From an uncultured Bacteroidia bacterium (GTDB lineage: Bacteria > Bacteroidota > Bacteroidia > Bacteroidales > F082), in NCBI GenBank assembly GCA_902799345.1, contig CADBZW010000010.1, positions 42,397-106,396 on the forward strand: a stretch of 64,000 bases of DNA. The letters run 5' to 3'. Both the position numbers and the translations under genes were made by a program. The notes under the pieces were generated by a model. That model had not been told where the DNA came from, made no database searches, and saw nothing but the letters and a program-made list of their open reading frames with translations. Below are positions 15,172-23,184 of this stretch, piece by piece (position 1 is the first letter of the stretch; each line of letters starts with the position of its first letter).

Positions 15172-16521
15172 TTATTCATTTACAAGAGAATACGTAACCT
15201 CAAGACGCATCTTGTTTTCTTTGTTCGACTCTGGTCCGTTGAGGATCATACGATGGGCGTTATAGCCGGCTCCATTGATGCCAAAACTCAAGCCACAGTT
15301 TTCTTTCTTTCCAGAAACCACGCTCTGCATATATTCAGAGATACGGAAGATAACGGCTTGTTGGTTAGCGTTATAAGTGCCTCCAAAATAATTGACGCCT
15401 TCAAAATAGTCAGGCAAGAGGTAAGTGGTGCTGTCGGCATTGAAACCAAGCAAAATAAAGTTGGAAGGCAGGCGGAACAGTGAATCTACCATGTTTTCAT
15501 CCACGGGAAGCACCAGTTTTGCTTCGTTGATGACGATATGACTACCCTCAAGCGAGTCGGCCCAATGTTCCAAATTGGGCATACAAACGCGCGTTCTGAC
15601 GCCACCCATGCATTGCGCATAAACCGTTTGCTGACCTGCCGCCGTGTTGCCGTTCACCAGTTGGTCGACAAACTCGGGGCTACCTTGAGTGTAGTCATGG
15701 TCGATATGATTGAAATAGGTATCCGACGAAGTCACATAGAAGTCGTAACGCATGGCTTTGTCAGGTGTCTCTGCGTTGTGGTAATAGAGCTGCAACAAGG
15801 TGTAGGAGTTGTCGGTCAGTGTCACCGAGGTGATGGCACCAGGTTGGCTGACAGGGTCGCAAATCACAAAAAGGCCTTTGAAGTTCTCCTTGAAATAATC
15901 AGGTTGTGTGTAAGCAACTGTATCGAGGTTCATCAGATACTCTCCCAACGTCGCACTCAGCGGGATGCGGAGGATGGAATGACGGATAGTGTCGGTGCCC
16001 ACAATGTTCATCGCCGTTCTGGGACGGGGACGGAACTGATAGCCATTGGCAAGGTCGATGGGGTCATAGTCAACACTTGAATGATTGTAATAGCTTGAAG
16101 TCGATGACAAGGTATCCGTCAACTCATAGACGTGGACGGTCTGCAGCACGTTGGTGTCGCCATAATAGTTTGCGACACTCAACTGTAGCACCAACGAATC
16201 CAAGACGGGGTTGTCGCCAAAGTTTTGTCCGGCCAGCGACAGGCGAAACTGGGAATAGAATCCCGCTTCGGAGTTGCCGAAGACAGGGTCTTTCATGCTA
16301 CCCAGCAACACATTGTTGGTGTTTTTCGTGCTCACTGAATCGATATAGGAGTAACACACGATTTCCACAGTGTCGGTATAATAAGGGACGATGTACTCGC
16401 TATCCGAAATAAGGTCGTTGCCGATAGTTCCGGGAGTCTTCTTGCAAGCGGCAAAGGCCAACAGCAACGTGCCAATCATTAACGCCAAGCAGGCTCGAGC
16501 GGTTGAATGATAGTTTTTCAT
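15172..16521 (-). CDS. DUF4270 family lipoprotein
   Basis: The 449-residue protein has a lipoprotein signal peptide ending Leu-Ala-Phe-Ala-Ala-Cys (Cys26) and then Gly-Thr-Ile-Gly-Asn-Asp-Leu-Ile, the start typical of DUF4270 proteins. The rest is beta-rich, with aromatic-ending strands. The function is unknown. The gene lies 60 bases downstream of the glycogen synthase gene, a pairing common in Bacteroidales, which suggests a shared transcript but not necessarily a shared role. The protein is probably attached to the outer membrane. Confidence 0.85.
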   Translation of the reverse strand: MKNYHSTARACLALMIGTLLLAFAACKKTPGTIGNDLISDSEYIVPYYTDTVEIVCYSYIDSVSTKNTNNVLLGSMKDPVFGNSEAGFYSQFRLSLAGQNFGDNPVLDSLVLQLSVANYYGDTNVLQTVHVYELTDTLSSTSSYYNHSSVDYDPIDLANGYQFRPRPRTAMNIVGTDTIRHSILRIPLSATLGEYLMNLDTVAYTQPDYFKENFKGLFVICDPVSQPGAITSVTLTDNSYTLLQLYYHNAETPDKAMRYDFYVTSSDTYFNHIDHDYTQGSPEFVDQLVNGNTAAGQQTVYAQCMGGVRTRVCMPNLEHWADSLEGSHIVINEAKLVLPVDENMVDSLFRLPSNFILLGFNADSTTYLLPDYFEGVNYFGGTYNANQQAVIFRISEYMQSVVSGKKENCGLSFGINGAGYNAHRMILNGPESNKENKMRLEVTYSLVNE

Positions 16522-16581
16522 TATGGTCAGAAATTATCGTTTGAGGTTATTCGCGGTGAGATAACTCAAAAAAGGTCGTTC

Positions 16582-17406
16582 TTATTGTTTTTCAAGGATG
16601 GTATCGTAGAAATCGTTGCAGGCCTGAGCGTAGTGTACCTGTTCCTTATACGAGAGGACCGGCTTCTTGACCGTCTGCAGATACGCTTCAAGCTCGGGGT
16701 GGAGGTGCTCGGTGCTGACCACGATGCCGTCGGAATAGTCGATGGCAGCCTTGGTGAGGTTCACATAGTTGGCCTCCTTGAAATACTTGAGGTCCTTGGC
16801 CGTCATGCCCGGCAGCTTCATCTTCTTGTCGAAGCCCGGCCTAAAGTCCTCGGTGAAAGCATCGTCATAGATGGAATAGACAATCTTCGACTCGTTGAAG
16901 AGCGGGTTGTCACGGACGTTCATGGCGCGCTTGATGTAGACGGGCATCAAGGCCGAAATCCAGCCATGACAATGGATGATATCAGGCGACCAATTGAGTT
17001 TCTTCACCGTCTCGATGACGCCACGGGTGAAGAAGACGCAACGGCTGTCGTTGTCCTCGCAGAAAGTACCGTTTTCGTCATACATCAGGTATTTCTTCTT
17101 GGTGAAGAAGTCGTCGTTGTCGATGAAATAAATCTGCATCCTGGCCTTTTGGATGGAGGCCACCTTGATGATCAAGGGGTGGTCCGTGTCGTTGATGATG
17201 AGGTTCATGCCCGAGAGGCGAATCACCTCGTGGAGCTGGTTGCGGCGCTCGTTGATGACGCCATAGCGTGGCATAAATATCCTGATTTCCTTACCGCTTT
17301 CTTGAGTGGCCTGTGGCAGGTAACGACCGACGAGGCTCATCGGCGTTTCCGGCAGATAGGGTGCGATTTCCTGGTGGACGAATAGTACTCTTGTCTTGCT
17401 AGTCAT
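16582..17406 (-). CDS. Glycogen/starch synthase, GT5 domain only
   Basis: The 274-residue protein matches the GT5 N-terminal half of starch/glycogen synthases. It has Leu-Phe-Val-His-Gln-Glu-Ile-Ala-Pro-Tyr at the start, then Ile-Phe-Met-Pro-Arg-Tyr-Gly (42-48), Asp-Ile-Ile-His-Cys-His-Gly-Trp (143-150) and Ser-Ile-Tyr-Asp-Asp-Ala-Phe. The C-terminal GT1 half present in GlgA is absent. This short form is normal for Bacteroidota, so it is not a truncation, but whether it polymerises glucose alone is unproven. The promoter box lies at 17432-17439. Confidence 0.85.
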   Translation of the reverse strand: MTSKTRVLFVHQEIAPYLPETPMSLVGRYLPQATQESGKEIRIFMPRYGVINERRNQLHEVIRLSGMNLIINDTDHPLIIKVASIQKARMQIYFIDNDDFFTKKKYLMYDENGTFCEDNDSRCVFFTRGVIETVKKLNWSPDIIHCHGWISALMPVYIKRAMNVRDNPLFNESKIVYSIYDDAFTEDFRPGFDKKMKLPGMTAKDLKYFKEANYVNLTKAAIDYSDGIVVSTEHLHPELEAYLQTVKKPVLSYKEQVHYAQACNDFYDTILEKQ

Positions 17407-17431
17407 GGGCTGTAGTGTTGCTTAGAAACTA

Positions 17432-17439
17432 CAAAATTA
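17432..17439 (-). promoter_or_regulatory. -7 promoter box (TAATTTTG) for glycogen synthase and downstream genes
   Basis: On the minus strand TAATTTTG lies 25 bases before the ATG at 17406. It probably drives the glycogen synthase, DUF4270 and cyclophilin genes. Confidence 0.65.
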
Positions 17440-17480
17440 CGCATTTTTTTTGGAATAACGCAAATAAAAATAAAAAACCC

Positions 17481-17488
17481 TACCTTTG
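17481..17488 (+). promoter_or_regulatory. -7 promoter box (TACCTTTG) for meaB
   Basis: TACCTTTG ends 22 bases before ATG 17511. It falls inside the longest possible open frame and therefore argues for the later start of meaB. Confidence 0.7.
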
Positions 17489-17510
17489 CGGAATAAAACC
17501 GCAGCCCGCC

Positions 17511-18629
17511 ATGGAATACGAACACTTTGAAAATCAGGAACATGAATGGGAGTCAAACCTTCGAGTGACCGAAGGAGTCGACGGTCCCATCCAAGTCAAC
17601 CCGAACGCCTTGGAGCGCATGAAACGCAACCAGCAGCAGCTGATGCCGCTGGAGTGGTACGTCGACGGCATCCTCCGTGGCGACCGCGTGGCGCTCAGCA
17701 AGGCCATCACCTTGGTGGAGAGTGCCCTGCCCAAGCACCAAGAGCTGGCACAACAAATCATCGCGGCCTGTCTGCCCCATGCGGGCAAGGCCTTGCGATT
17801 GGGTATCACGGGCGTGCCGGGCGCGGGAAAGAGCACCTTTATCGAGGCTTTGGGCGTGCATCTCTGCAACAAAGGCCAGAAACTGGCAGTTCTGGCCATC
17901 GACCCGTCGAGCCAACGCTCCAAAGGCAGCATCTTGGGCGACAAGACCCGCATGGAGAGCCTTTCCGTGCATCCCAATGCCTACATCCGTCCCTCAGCTT
18001 CAGCAGGAACTTTGGGCGGTGTGGCAAGAAAGACAAGGGAAACGATCATCCTTTGCGAAGCAGCGGGCTACGATACCATCTTCGTGGAGACGGTGGGCGT
18101 AGGCCAGTCCGAGACGGCGGTGCACTCCATGGTCGATTTCTTCTTATTAATACTCATCAGTGGCGCCGGCGACGAGCTGCAAGGCATCAAGCGCGGCATC
18201 ATGGAGATGGCTGACGGCATCGCGGTGAACAAGGCCGACGGCGACAATGTGATGCGTGCCAACCGTGCCGCCGCCGAATGTCGCAATGCGCTGCACCTCT
18301 TCCCTCTTCCCGAGTCGGGACAAGAGACCAAGGTGCTGACCTGTTCCGCCCTGACGGGCTTCCAAATCGACGAGGTGTGGCAAATGGTGGCCGACCACGT
18401 GCAGGCCATCCGCGACAACGGCTACCTCTATAAGAAACGTGCCCAACAGGACGTACAGATGATGTACGACTCGATGGACAGCGCCTTGAAAAACGATTTC
18501 TACCAGAACCAGTTGGTGGCCGACCTGCTTCCTTTAGTCGAAGCTGATGTCCGCGGCCAGCGCATGAGCGCGTATATCGGGGCGCAGAAGTTGCTGGATG
18601 CTTATTTTAATATGCTGAAACGGGAATAG
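17511..18629 (+). CDS. meaB: Methylmalonyl-CoA mutase-associated GTPase MeaB
   Basis: I start at ATG 17511 because the promoter box at 17481 lies between it and the upstream in-frame start at 17415; this gives 372 residues. The G3E-type GTPase carries GVPGAGKST (P-loop, about 103-111), Ala-Ile-Asp-Pro-Ser-Ser-Gln-Arg-Ser-Lys-Gly-Ser, Glu-Thr-Val-Gly-Val-Gly-Gln-Ser-Glu and Val-Asn-Lys-Ala-Asp (base recognition). MeaB guards methylmalonyl-CoA mutase and gates its B12 cofactor, in the succinate-propionate pathway used by many gut Bacteroidales. The mutase genes are not in the window. Confidence 0.93.
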   Translation: MEYEHFENQEHEWESNLRVTEGVDGPIQVNPNALERMKRNQQQLMPLEWYVDGILRGDRVALSKAITLVESALPKHQELAQQIIAACLPHAGKALRLGITGVPGAGKSTFIEALGVHLCNKGQKLAVLAIDPSSQRSKGSILGDKTRMESLSVHPNAYIRPSASAGTLGGVARKTRETIILCEAAGYDTIFVETVGVGQSETAVHSMVDFFLLILISGAGDELQGIKRGIMEMADGIAVNKADGDNVMRANRAAAECRNALHLFPLPESGQETKVLTCSALTGFQIDEVWQMVADHVQAIRDNGYLYKKRAQQDVQMMYDSMDSALKNDFYQNQLVADLLPLVEADVRGQRMSAYIGAQKLLDAYFNMLKRE

Positions 18630-18866
18630 TTATTCCGCCTGTTGTTGATATTCCTTAGCTTTCGTCTCGTCCCCGTTGAGGGCATACAATTCGTATAGGT
18701 TTCGACAAACCTCCTTGCGAACGTTTTCTTGTGCCTCGGTGAGTGGCCCTTCGCCCAATTTGGACAACACACGTTCGTATTCCGCTATCAGTTCAGGTCC
18801 TTCCTCGCCGTTGGCTTCCATGGTCTTGGCGTTGTTGAATGAAATCATCCAGTCTCTTAGTGCCAT
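18630..18866 (-). CDS. Small hypothetical protein, acidic and helical
   Basis: The start at ATG 18866 fits the promoter box 18887-18894, which sits 20 bases upstream; an earlier in-frame start at 18929 would lie before the promoter. The 78-residue product is acidic and predicted mostly helical (Met-Ala-Leu-Arg-Asp-Trp ... Glu-Tyr-Gln-Gln-Gln-Ala-Glu), with no Cys cluster, signal or membrane segment. No family was recognised. It converges with meaB, whose stop is adjacent. Confidence 0.7.
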   Translation of the reverse strand: MALRDWMISFNNAKTMEANGEEGPELIAEYERVLSKLGEGPLTEAQENVRKEVCRNLYELYALNGDETKAKEYQQQAE

Positions 18867-18886
18867 AATTCTTGTTTTTGTTACCG

Positions 18887-18894
18887 CAAAGATA
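18887..18894 (-). promoter_or_regulatory. -7 promoter box (TATCTTTG) for the small helical protein
   Basis: On the minus strand a perfect TATCTTTG box lies 20 bases before the ATG at 18866. Confidence 0.65.
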
Positions 18895-18966
18895 GGAAAA
18901 AACCATGGATTCAAAGGAAAAAACAGCATTTATTCTTCTTTTGGATAAGCATGACGGAATAATTAC

Positions 18967-18974
18967 TATCTTTG
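18967..18974 (+). promoter_or_regulatory. -7 promoter box (TATCTTTG) with a long leader before glnA
   Basis: A perfect TATCTTTG box lies 221 bases before the glnA start, far more than the roughly 20 bases usual here. The leader between them holds the palindromic repeat at 19025-19112 and otherwise AT-rich sequence with no open frame I would support. The whole gene-free stretch 18867-19195 contains only this and the opposite promoter. Confidence 0.55.
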
Positions 18975-19024
18975 CGCAAAATCTCGGGTTGGATACTGGG
19001 TAACCACAACCCTAACGCCCTTAA

Positions 19025-19112
19025 CGTCATGGCGGAGGCACATCCGCCATCTCCCGTGAGCGAAGACGACAACCTCTCGCTCGGGAGATTGCGGGTCAAG
19101 CCCGCAATGACG
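19025..19112. repeat. Composite palindromic element in the glnA leader
   Basis: The 88-bp element begins CGTCATGGCGGA and ends CCCGCAATGACG. It holds three nested hairpins: TGGCGGA/TCCGCCA, TCTCCCG/CGGGAGA and TTGCGGG/CCCGCAA. A second copy with the same end hairpins, in opposite order, lies at 32771-32856 inside a lipoprotein gene. The ends are inverted relative to each other, as in non-autonomous REP-like or MITE-like elements. Confidence 0.7.
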
Positions 19113-19195
19113 ATTCGGCGGTCGGTTTTGGTGCCGAGTCAAACTATTGAATCTTTGAATTTTGAATTTTTAAATCTTTAAATAAACAAATCGTA

Positions 19196-20716
19196 ATGGA
19201 CCAAAGAATTGCCATGAACCCCAATCGTCTGGTGCAGTACCTTCAGAAGCCTGCAGCAGAGTTCACTCGCGCCGACATCATCCGTTATTGCGAGGAAAAC
19301 CAAATCGAATTCGTCAACTTCCACTATTGTGGCTGGGACGGCAAACTGAAGACCTTGAACTTCGTGATTCATAGCCTCGAACACCTCGAGAACATCCTCA
19401 CCGCCGGTGAGCGTGTCGATGGCTCCAGCCTCTTCCCCTTCATCGAAGCCGGAAAGAGCGACCTCTATGTGGTGCCGAAGTACAAGACCGCCTTCCGCAA
19501 CCCCTTCACCGAGACGCCCACCTTGGACATCCTCTGCTCGTTCTACAACCGCGACGGCGAGCCTTTCGAGAGCTCACCAGAGCACATCCTCCACAAGGCT
19601 CACGAAGTCTTTAAGAAGACCACAGGCTTGCAGATGGAGACCATGGGCGAGTTGGAATACTATATCATCGCCGACGACGAAGAAATCTACGAAGTGCCCG
19701 ACCAAAAAGGTTATCACGAGAGCGCCCCGTTCAACAAGTTCACCGAGTACCGCGTCGAGGCCATGCGCCTCATCGCCCAGGCTGGCGGCTTGATTAAGTA
19801 CGGTCACTCCGAAGTGGGTAACTTCACCCTCGACGGCAAGATCTACGAGCAGAACGAAATCGAGTTCCTGCCCACCAACATCGAAGACGCCGCCGACCAA
19901 CTCGTGGTCGCCAAGTGGATCATGCGCCAGCTGGCCTACGAATACGGCGTCACCCTGACCTTCGCCCCGAAGATCACTGTGGGCAAGGCTGGAAGCGGCA
20001 TGCACGTCCACTGCAAGTTCACGAAGGACGGCAAGAGCGTCATGGTCAACAAGGGCGAACTCAGCGACTACGGCAAGAAAGCCATCGCCGGCTACATGGA
20101 CGCTGGCACTTCGCTGCCTGCCTTCGGCAACCCCAACCCGCTGTCGTTCCTGCGCCTCGTGCCCCATCAAGAAGCCCCGACCTCGCTGTGCTGGTCCTAC
20201 TCGAACCGCAGCGCCTTGGTGCGCGTGCCGCTCGGCTGGATCAACAACGGCAAGGACATGGCCGCCAACGCCAACCCGCTTGAGAAGAAGTCGAACAAGG
20301 ACTTCAGCGAGAACAGCGAGAAACAGACCTTCGAATGGCGTGCCTCCGACGGCTGCGCCGACATGTACCTGCTGATGGCCGCCCTCTGCTGCGCCGCCCG
20401 CCACGGCTTCGAGATGCCCAACGCCCTCGAAGTGGCCGAAAAGACCTACGTCGGCCTCGGCGTCAACATCCACGACGACAAGAACAAGAAGCTGCAAGAG
20501 AGCCTCGAACAACTGCCCGACAGCTGCGTGGCCGCCGCCAAGGAACTGGCCAAGGACCGCAAGATCTACACCGACAAGGGCGTGTTCTCCGACAGCATCG
20601 TCGACTATATGATCAAATTCCTCACCAACTTCAACGATGCCAACCTACGCAAGGAACTGGGCAACGACACCGAGAAGATCCTGAAATTGGTGAAGGAAAA
20701 CATTCACGTGGGATAA
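19196..20716 (+). CDS. glnA: Glutamine synthetase
   Basis: The 506-residue protein is a GSI-like glutamine synthetase that makes glutamine from glutamate, ammonia and ATP. Recognisable parts are the N-terminal beta-grasp with His-Tyr-Cys-Gly-Trp-Asp-Gly-Lys, Gly-Glu-Leu-Glu-Tyr-Tyr-Ile (metal site), Gly-Ser-Gly-Met-His-Val-His, Asn-Pro-Asn-Pro-Leu-Ser-Phe-Leu-Arg-Leu-Val, and Arg-Val-Pro-Leu-Gly-Trp. The usual Lys-Pro-Leu-x-x-Gly-Asp-Asn adenylylation loop was not seen, in keeping with Bacteroidota forms. It is a single transcription unit with a long repeat-bearing leader and a large hairpin after the stop. Confidence 0.94.
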   Translation: MDQRIAMNPNRLVQYLQKPAAEFTRADIIRYCEENQIEFVNFHYCGWDGKLKTLNFVIHSLEHLENILTAGERVDGSSLFPFIEAGKSDLYVVPKYKTAFRNPFTETPTLDILCSFYNRDGEPFESSPEHILHKAHEVFKKTTGLQMETMGELEYYIIADDEEIYEVPDQKGYHESAPFNKFTEYRVEAMRLIAQAGGLIKYGHSEVGNFTLDGKIYEQNEIEFLPTNIEDAADQLVVAKWIMRQLAYEYGVTLTFAPKITVGKAGSGMHVHCKFTKDGKSVMVNKGELSDYGKKAIAGYMDAGTSLPAFGNPNPLSFLRLVPHQEAPTSLCWSYSNRSALVRVPLGWINNGKDMAANANPLEKKSNKDFSENSEKQTFEWRASDGCADMYLLMAALCCAARHGFEMPNALEVAEKTYVGLGVNIHDDKNKKLQESLEQLPDSCVAAAKELAKDRKIYTDKGVFSDSIVDYMIKFLTNFNDANLRKELGNDTEKILKLVKENIHVG

Positions 20717-20721
20717 TAAAC

Positions 20722-20794
20722 TGTAGGGCTGTCATATTATGGCAGCCGCACGGATTTGTTTCCTATGCGGCTGCCACGTTGTGACAGCCCTACA
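20722..20794. repeat. Large hairpin after glnA
   Basis: TGTAGGGCTGTCA (20722-20734) pairs perfectly with TGACAGCCCTACA (20782-20794). An inner GGCAGCCGCA/TGCGGCTGCC stem makes about 24 of 29 bases pair. It starts five bases after the glnA stop and ends just before the next gene. It could terminate glnA transcription, but its symmetry and lack of a T-run suggest a dispersed palindrome. Confidence 0.65.
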
Positions 20795-20795
20795 A

Positions 20796-22664
20796 ATGAA
20801 CAATGCCATGACTAAGGACAAGATATTCAATTGGAAATTTTGCCTTTGTTGTGGCATTTTCATTTGGTTCCTCGTCAACCTGCTGCAGGGTATCTTCACC
20901 GAAATACAGGAGGACGAGGCCTATTATGCCCTCTTTGGAGAACACCTCGCCTGGGGTTATTACGACCACCCACCCATGGTGGCACTGATGGCCTTTCTCA
21001 GCAGCATCCTATTCTCGGGAACCTTAGGCGTTAGGCTTTTCACGATTATCGCCTCGTGCTTTGCGTTGCTTGTGATATGGTTGATTGCCATAGGCCGGCC
21101 TGTCGATTCCGAAACAAACCCCAAGCTCAGCGACCTTAGCCCAAAAAGCATAGTGCTGTTCTTCATCGTCTCCTACTCCATCGTGATGTTCAACATCTAC
21201 GGCTTCGTCACCACACCTGATGTTGCGTTGATTATGTTTTCAGCCTTGTTCCTGTTTGTTTATCAACGCTACCTCAATGACAGCTCGTGGAAGAACGCTC
21301 TCGTCATGGGCACCATCATGGCCTTGATGGTTTACAGCAAGTATCATGCTTTCTTATTCTTAGGCCTAATCGTGCTATCGAACCTCAAACTGCTAAAAGA
21401 CGGCAAGTTCTGGGTAGCATGCCTCGTGGCCTTGGCCCTGCTGACGCCGCATATCGTGTGGCAAGTCAGCAATGACTTTCCGAGCTTCCGTTACCATCTT
21501 GCCGGACGCAACGAGGCGTTTCGCTGGAGTTATTTCTGGGAGTATCTGCCCAACCAACTGCTGATTTTCAATCCGTTTACTTTTGGGGCGGTAGTCTATG
21601 TATTATTCAAGCATAAGCCCTGGATTGCTTCGTCGTGCCTCCTCGCAATGACGCACAAACCCAACGCTCATGACCATCAAAAAGTGGGGAGTGACGTCAT
21701 TGAGAGCGAAGCGAAGCAATCCAAAAGAACTCCTCAAGAAGTATTTGAACGAGGCTTATGCTTCGTTATCATCGGTTTCTTTTTCTTCTTCTGGCTGATG
21801 GCGTTCCGCGGGCATGTGGAGCCACATTGGACCATCGTGTGCGTCATCCCAGCGGTGGTGTTGGTTTATCGCAGGGCCTTGATTGACGAGAAGTTAAGGA
21901 AATACATCAAGTGGTTCATTCTGCCCTCTCTCCTATTGGTGTTAGCCCTTAGGATTCTTTTGACGACTTCTCTTGCCGACCGTTTCGGCTACCATGGCAA
22001 AGAAGCCTATTACCATGCCATCGAGCAGGTGGCTGGCGACTATCCTGTGGTGTTCCAAGGCTCGTTCCAACAACCTGCCTTGTACCATTTTTTCACAGGC
22101 AAGGAGAGCACCGCGCTGAGGAGCTACTACGACCGCAAGACGCAATACGACCTTTGGCAATTCGACAAGGATTGGATTGGAAATCCGGTTTTTGTCAGCT
22201 CGCCACTCCATAGATTGTCAAAGGATTATCAGGTCGACGGGGTTGTAATTAAAGGTTTTCTGGCCGAGCATTACCAGTCGGCCAACCGCTTGGTGACTTC
22301 GTTCCGCTTCACCAATGCCGATGAAGCCCGAACACCCGTTTTCCATCATGGCGACACCATCCAAGTGGATTTCTCCATCTATAACCCTTATGGTCGCGAC
22401 ATTGATTTTCATCACCCTGAATTTGACCTATGCATCAAAGCGCAATACCTACTCGGTGATGCGTTCAGCTATTGCTTTTACGACGACATCACTTTCATCC
22501 CGGCTTACGATTCCTACCAAGGGCATTTGTTTACCGTTGTCGACGATAGTATTAAAACGGGGAAGAACCTGTTTGCATTAGGTATTGGCGACGGCATTTC
22601 CTCCTTCGTGACGGAAGGAAGTACAAAGGAAATCATCATCGAAGCCGTCAGTTCGACGCCCTGA
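20796..22664 (+). CDS. Membrane glycosyltransferase, GT39/ArnT-like
   Basis: I prefer ATG 20796, or 20808, because an in-frame ATG at 20739 lies inside the hairpin after glnA; this gives about 622 residues. The N-terminus has the PMT/ArnT-type catalytic loop Glu-Asp-Glu-Ala-Tyr-Tyr-Ala-Leu-Phe and Tyr-Asp-His-Pro-Pro-Met-Val. About ten membrane segments and a beta-rich C-terminal periplasmic domain follow. Such enzymes move a sugar from a polyprenyl-phosphate donor to lipid or protein outside the inner membrane. A 103-bp palindromic repeat interrupts the coding sequence in frame between membrane segments (21621-21723). The 3' end overlaps the convergent gene by 17 bases. Confidence 0.82.
   Translation: MNNAMTKDKIFNWKFCLCCGIFIWFLVNLLQGIFTEIQEDEAYYALFGEHLAWGYYDHPPMVALMAFLSSILFSGTLGVRLFTIIASCFALLVIWLIAIGRPVDSETNPKLSDLSPKSIVLFFIVSYSIVMFNIYGFVTTPDVALIMFSALFLFVYQRYLNDSSWKNALVMGTIMALMVYSKYHAFLFLGLIVLSNLKLLKDGKFWVACLVALALLTPHIVWQVSNDFPSFRYHLAGRNEAFRWSYFWEYLPNQLLIFNPFTFGAVVYVLFKHKPWIASSCLLAMTHKPNAHDHQKVGSDVIESEAKQSKRTPQEVFERGLCFVIIGFFFFFWLMAFRGHVEPHWTIVCVIPAVVLVYRRALIDEKLRKYIKWFILPSLLLVLALRILLTTSLADRFGYHGKEAYYHAIEQVAGDYPVVFQGSFQQPALYHFFTGKESTALRSYYDRKTQYDLWQFDKDWIGNPVFVSSPLHRLSKDYQVDGVVIKGFLAEHYQSANRLVTSFRFTNADEARTPVFHHGDTIQVDFSIYNPYGRDIDFHHPEFDLCIKAQYLLGDAFSYCFYDDITFIPAYDSYQGHLFTVVDDSIKTGKNLFALGIGDGISSFVTEGSTKEIIIEAVSSTP
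21621..21723. repeat. Palindromic repeat inserted in the glycosyltransferase gene
   Basis: The 103-bp segment begins TGGATTGCTTCG and ends CGAAGCAATCCA, an inverted repeat that also carries CAATGACG and GTCATTG inside each arm. It is read in frame as a 34-residue polar stretch between hydrophobic segments. The same CATTGCGAGG...GAAGCAATCCA core appears in polA. Confidence 0.72.
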
Positions 22665-23169
22665 GTTGAGCGAGAAAGGCTTCCTGTTCGCGCATCTCCT
22701 TGCGCACCTCGTTGATATTATTGAGTTTCTTCTTCTTGTCGATCATCCTCTGCTCGCAGTCGCCGATGGTCTCGAGCACCTGACGCATGGTCTTGTCCTT
22801 TTCAAGAAGAAAAGCATGGACGACGCCTTCCGTTGCGCGGATGGACTGGATGAGGTGGAGGCGTCGCTCAGCGGTCAGGCTGTTTTGGATGAGGAAGAGA
22901 TAGTCGAGGCGGGGGTTGAAGGAATAAAGCACCCTGTCCTTGCGCACCAGCGAGACCAAATTGTAGACGTTGTAGTTCTCGCCCGCCGTGTAATAGAAAA
23001 AGGAGAACTCGGCGCCTTCGAATTCAAGGTCATCGTAACGCACCAGGTCGATGGACAGCTGCTTGTTGATGCTCCAAGCCAGCTTGTAGTCGGGCAAGCT
23101 CGTATTGATGCCGATGACGGTAGTGTCGTCAAACGACGCGATTTGTATTCTCTTGTCTTTGGGATTCAT
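22648..23169 (-). CDS. IPExxxVDY family protein
   Basis: The 173-residue protein is placed in the IPExxxVDY family. It carries the equivalent Pro-Arg-Leu-Asp-Tyr-Leu-Phe-Leu-Ile motif near residue 87, and Bacteroidota commonly keep the order acpP-fabF-rnc-IPExxxVDY, which is the order here. The N-terminal part is beta-rich and the last 40 residues are charged and coiled-coil-like. The function is unknown. Its promoter box ends only five bases before the ATG. The gene overlaps the convergent glycosyltransferase gene at its 3' end. Confidence 0.75.
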   Translation of the reverse strand: MNPKDKRIQIASFDDTTVIGINTSLPDYKLAWSINKQLSIDLVRYDDLEFEGAEFSFFYYTAGENYNVYNLVSLVRKDRVLYSFNPRLDYLFLIQNSLTAERRLHLIQSIRATEGVVHAFLLEKDKTMRQVLETIGDCEQRMIDKKKKLNNINEVRKEMREQEAFLAQLRASN

Positions 23170-23173
23170 GCCG

Positions 23174-23181
23174 CAAAGATA
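23174..23181 (-). promoter_or_regulatory. -7 promoter box (TATCTTTG) directly before the IPExxxVDY gene
   Basis: On the minus strand the sequence reads TATCTTTGCGGCATG, so the box ends five bases before the start codon. The same arrangement occurs at 3695-3709. A leaderless or near-leaderless transcript is expected if this box is active. Confidence 0.5.
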
Positions 23182-23184
23182 ACA

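Noticed and set aside
16582-17406. Truncated glycogen synthase pseudogene
   Set aside because: The GT5-only length and the neighbouring DUF4270 gene are standard in Bacteroidales, and the frame is intact with its own promoter.
17415-17510. Longer N-terminus for meaB
   Set aside because: A promoter box at 17481-17488 lies inside the extension, and the added residues do not resemble the family.
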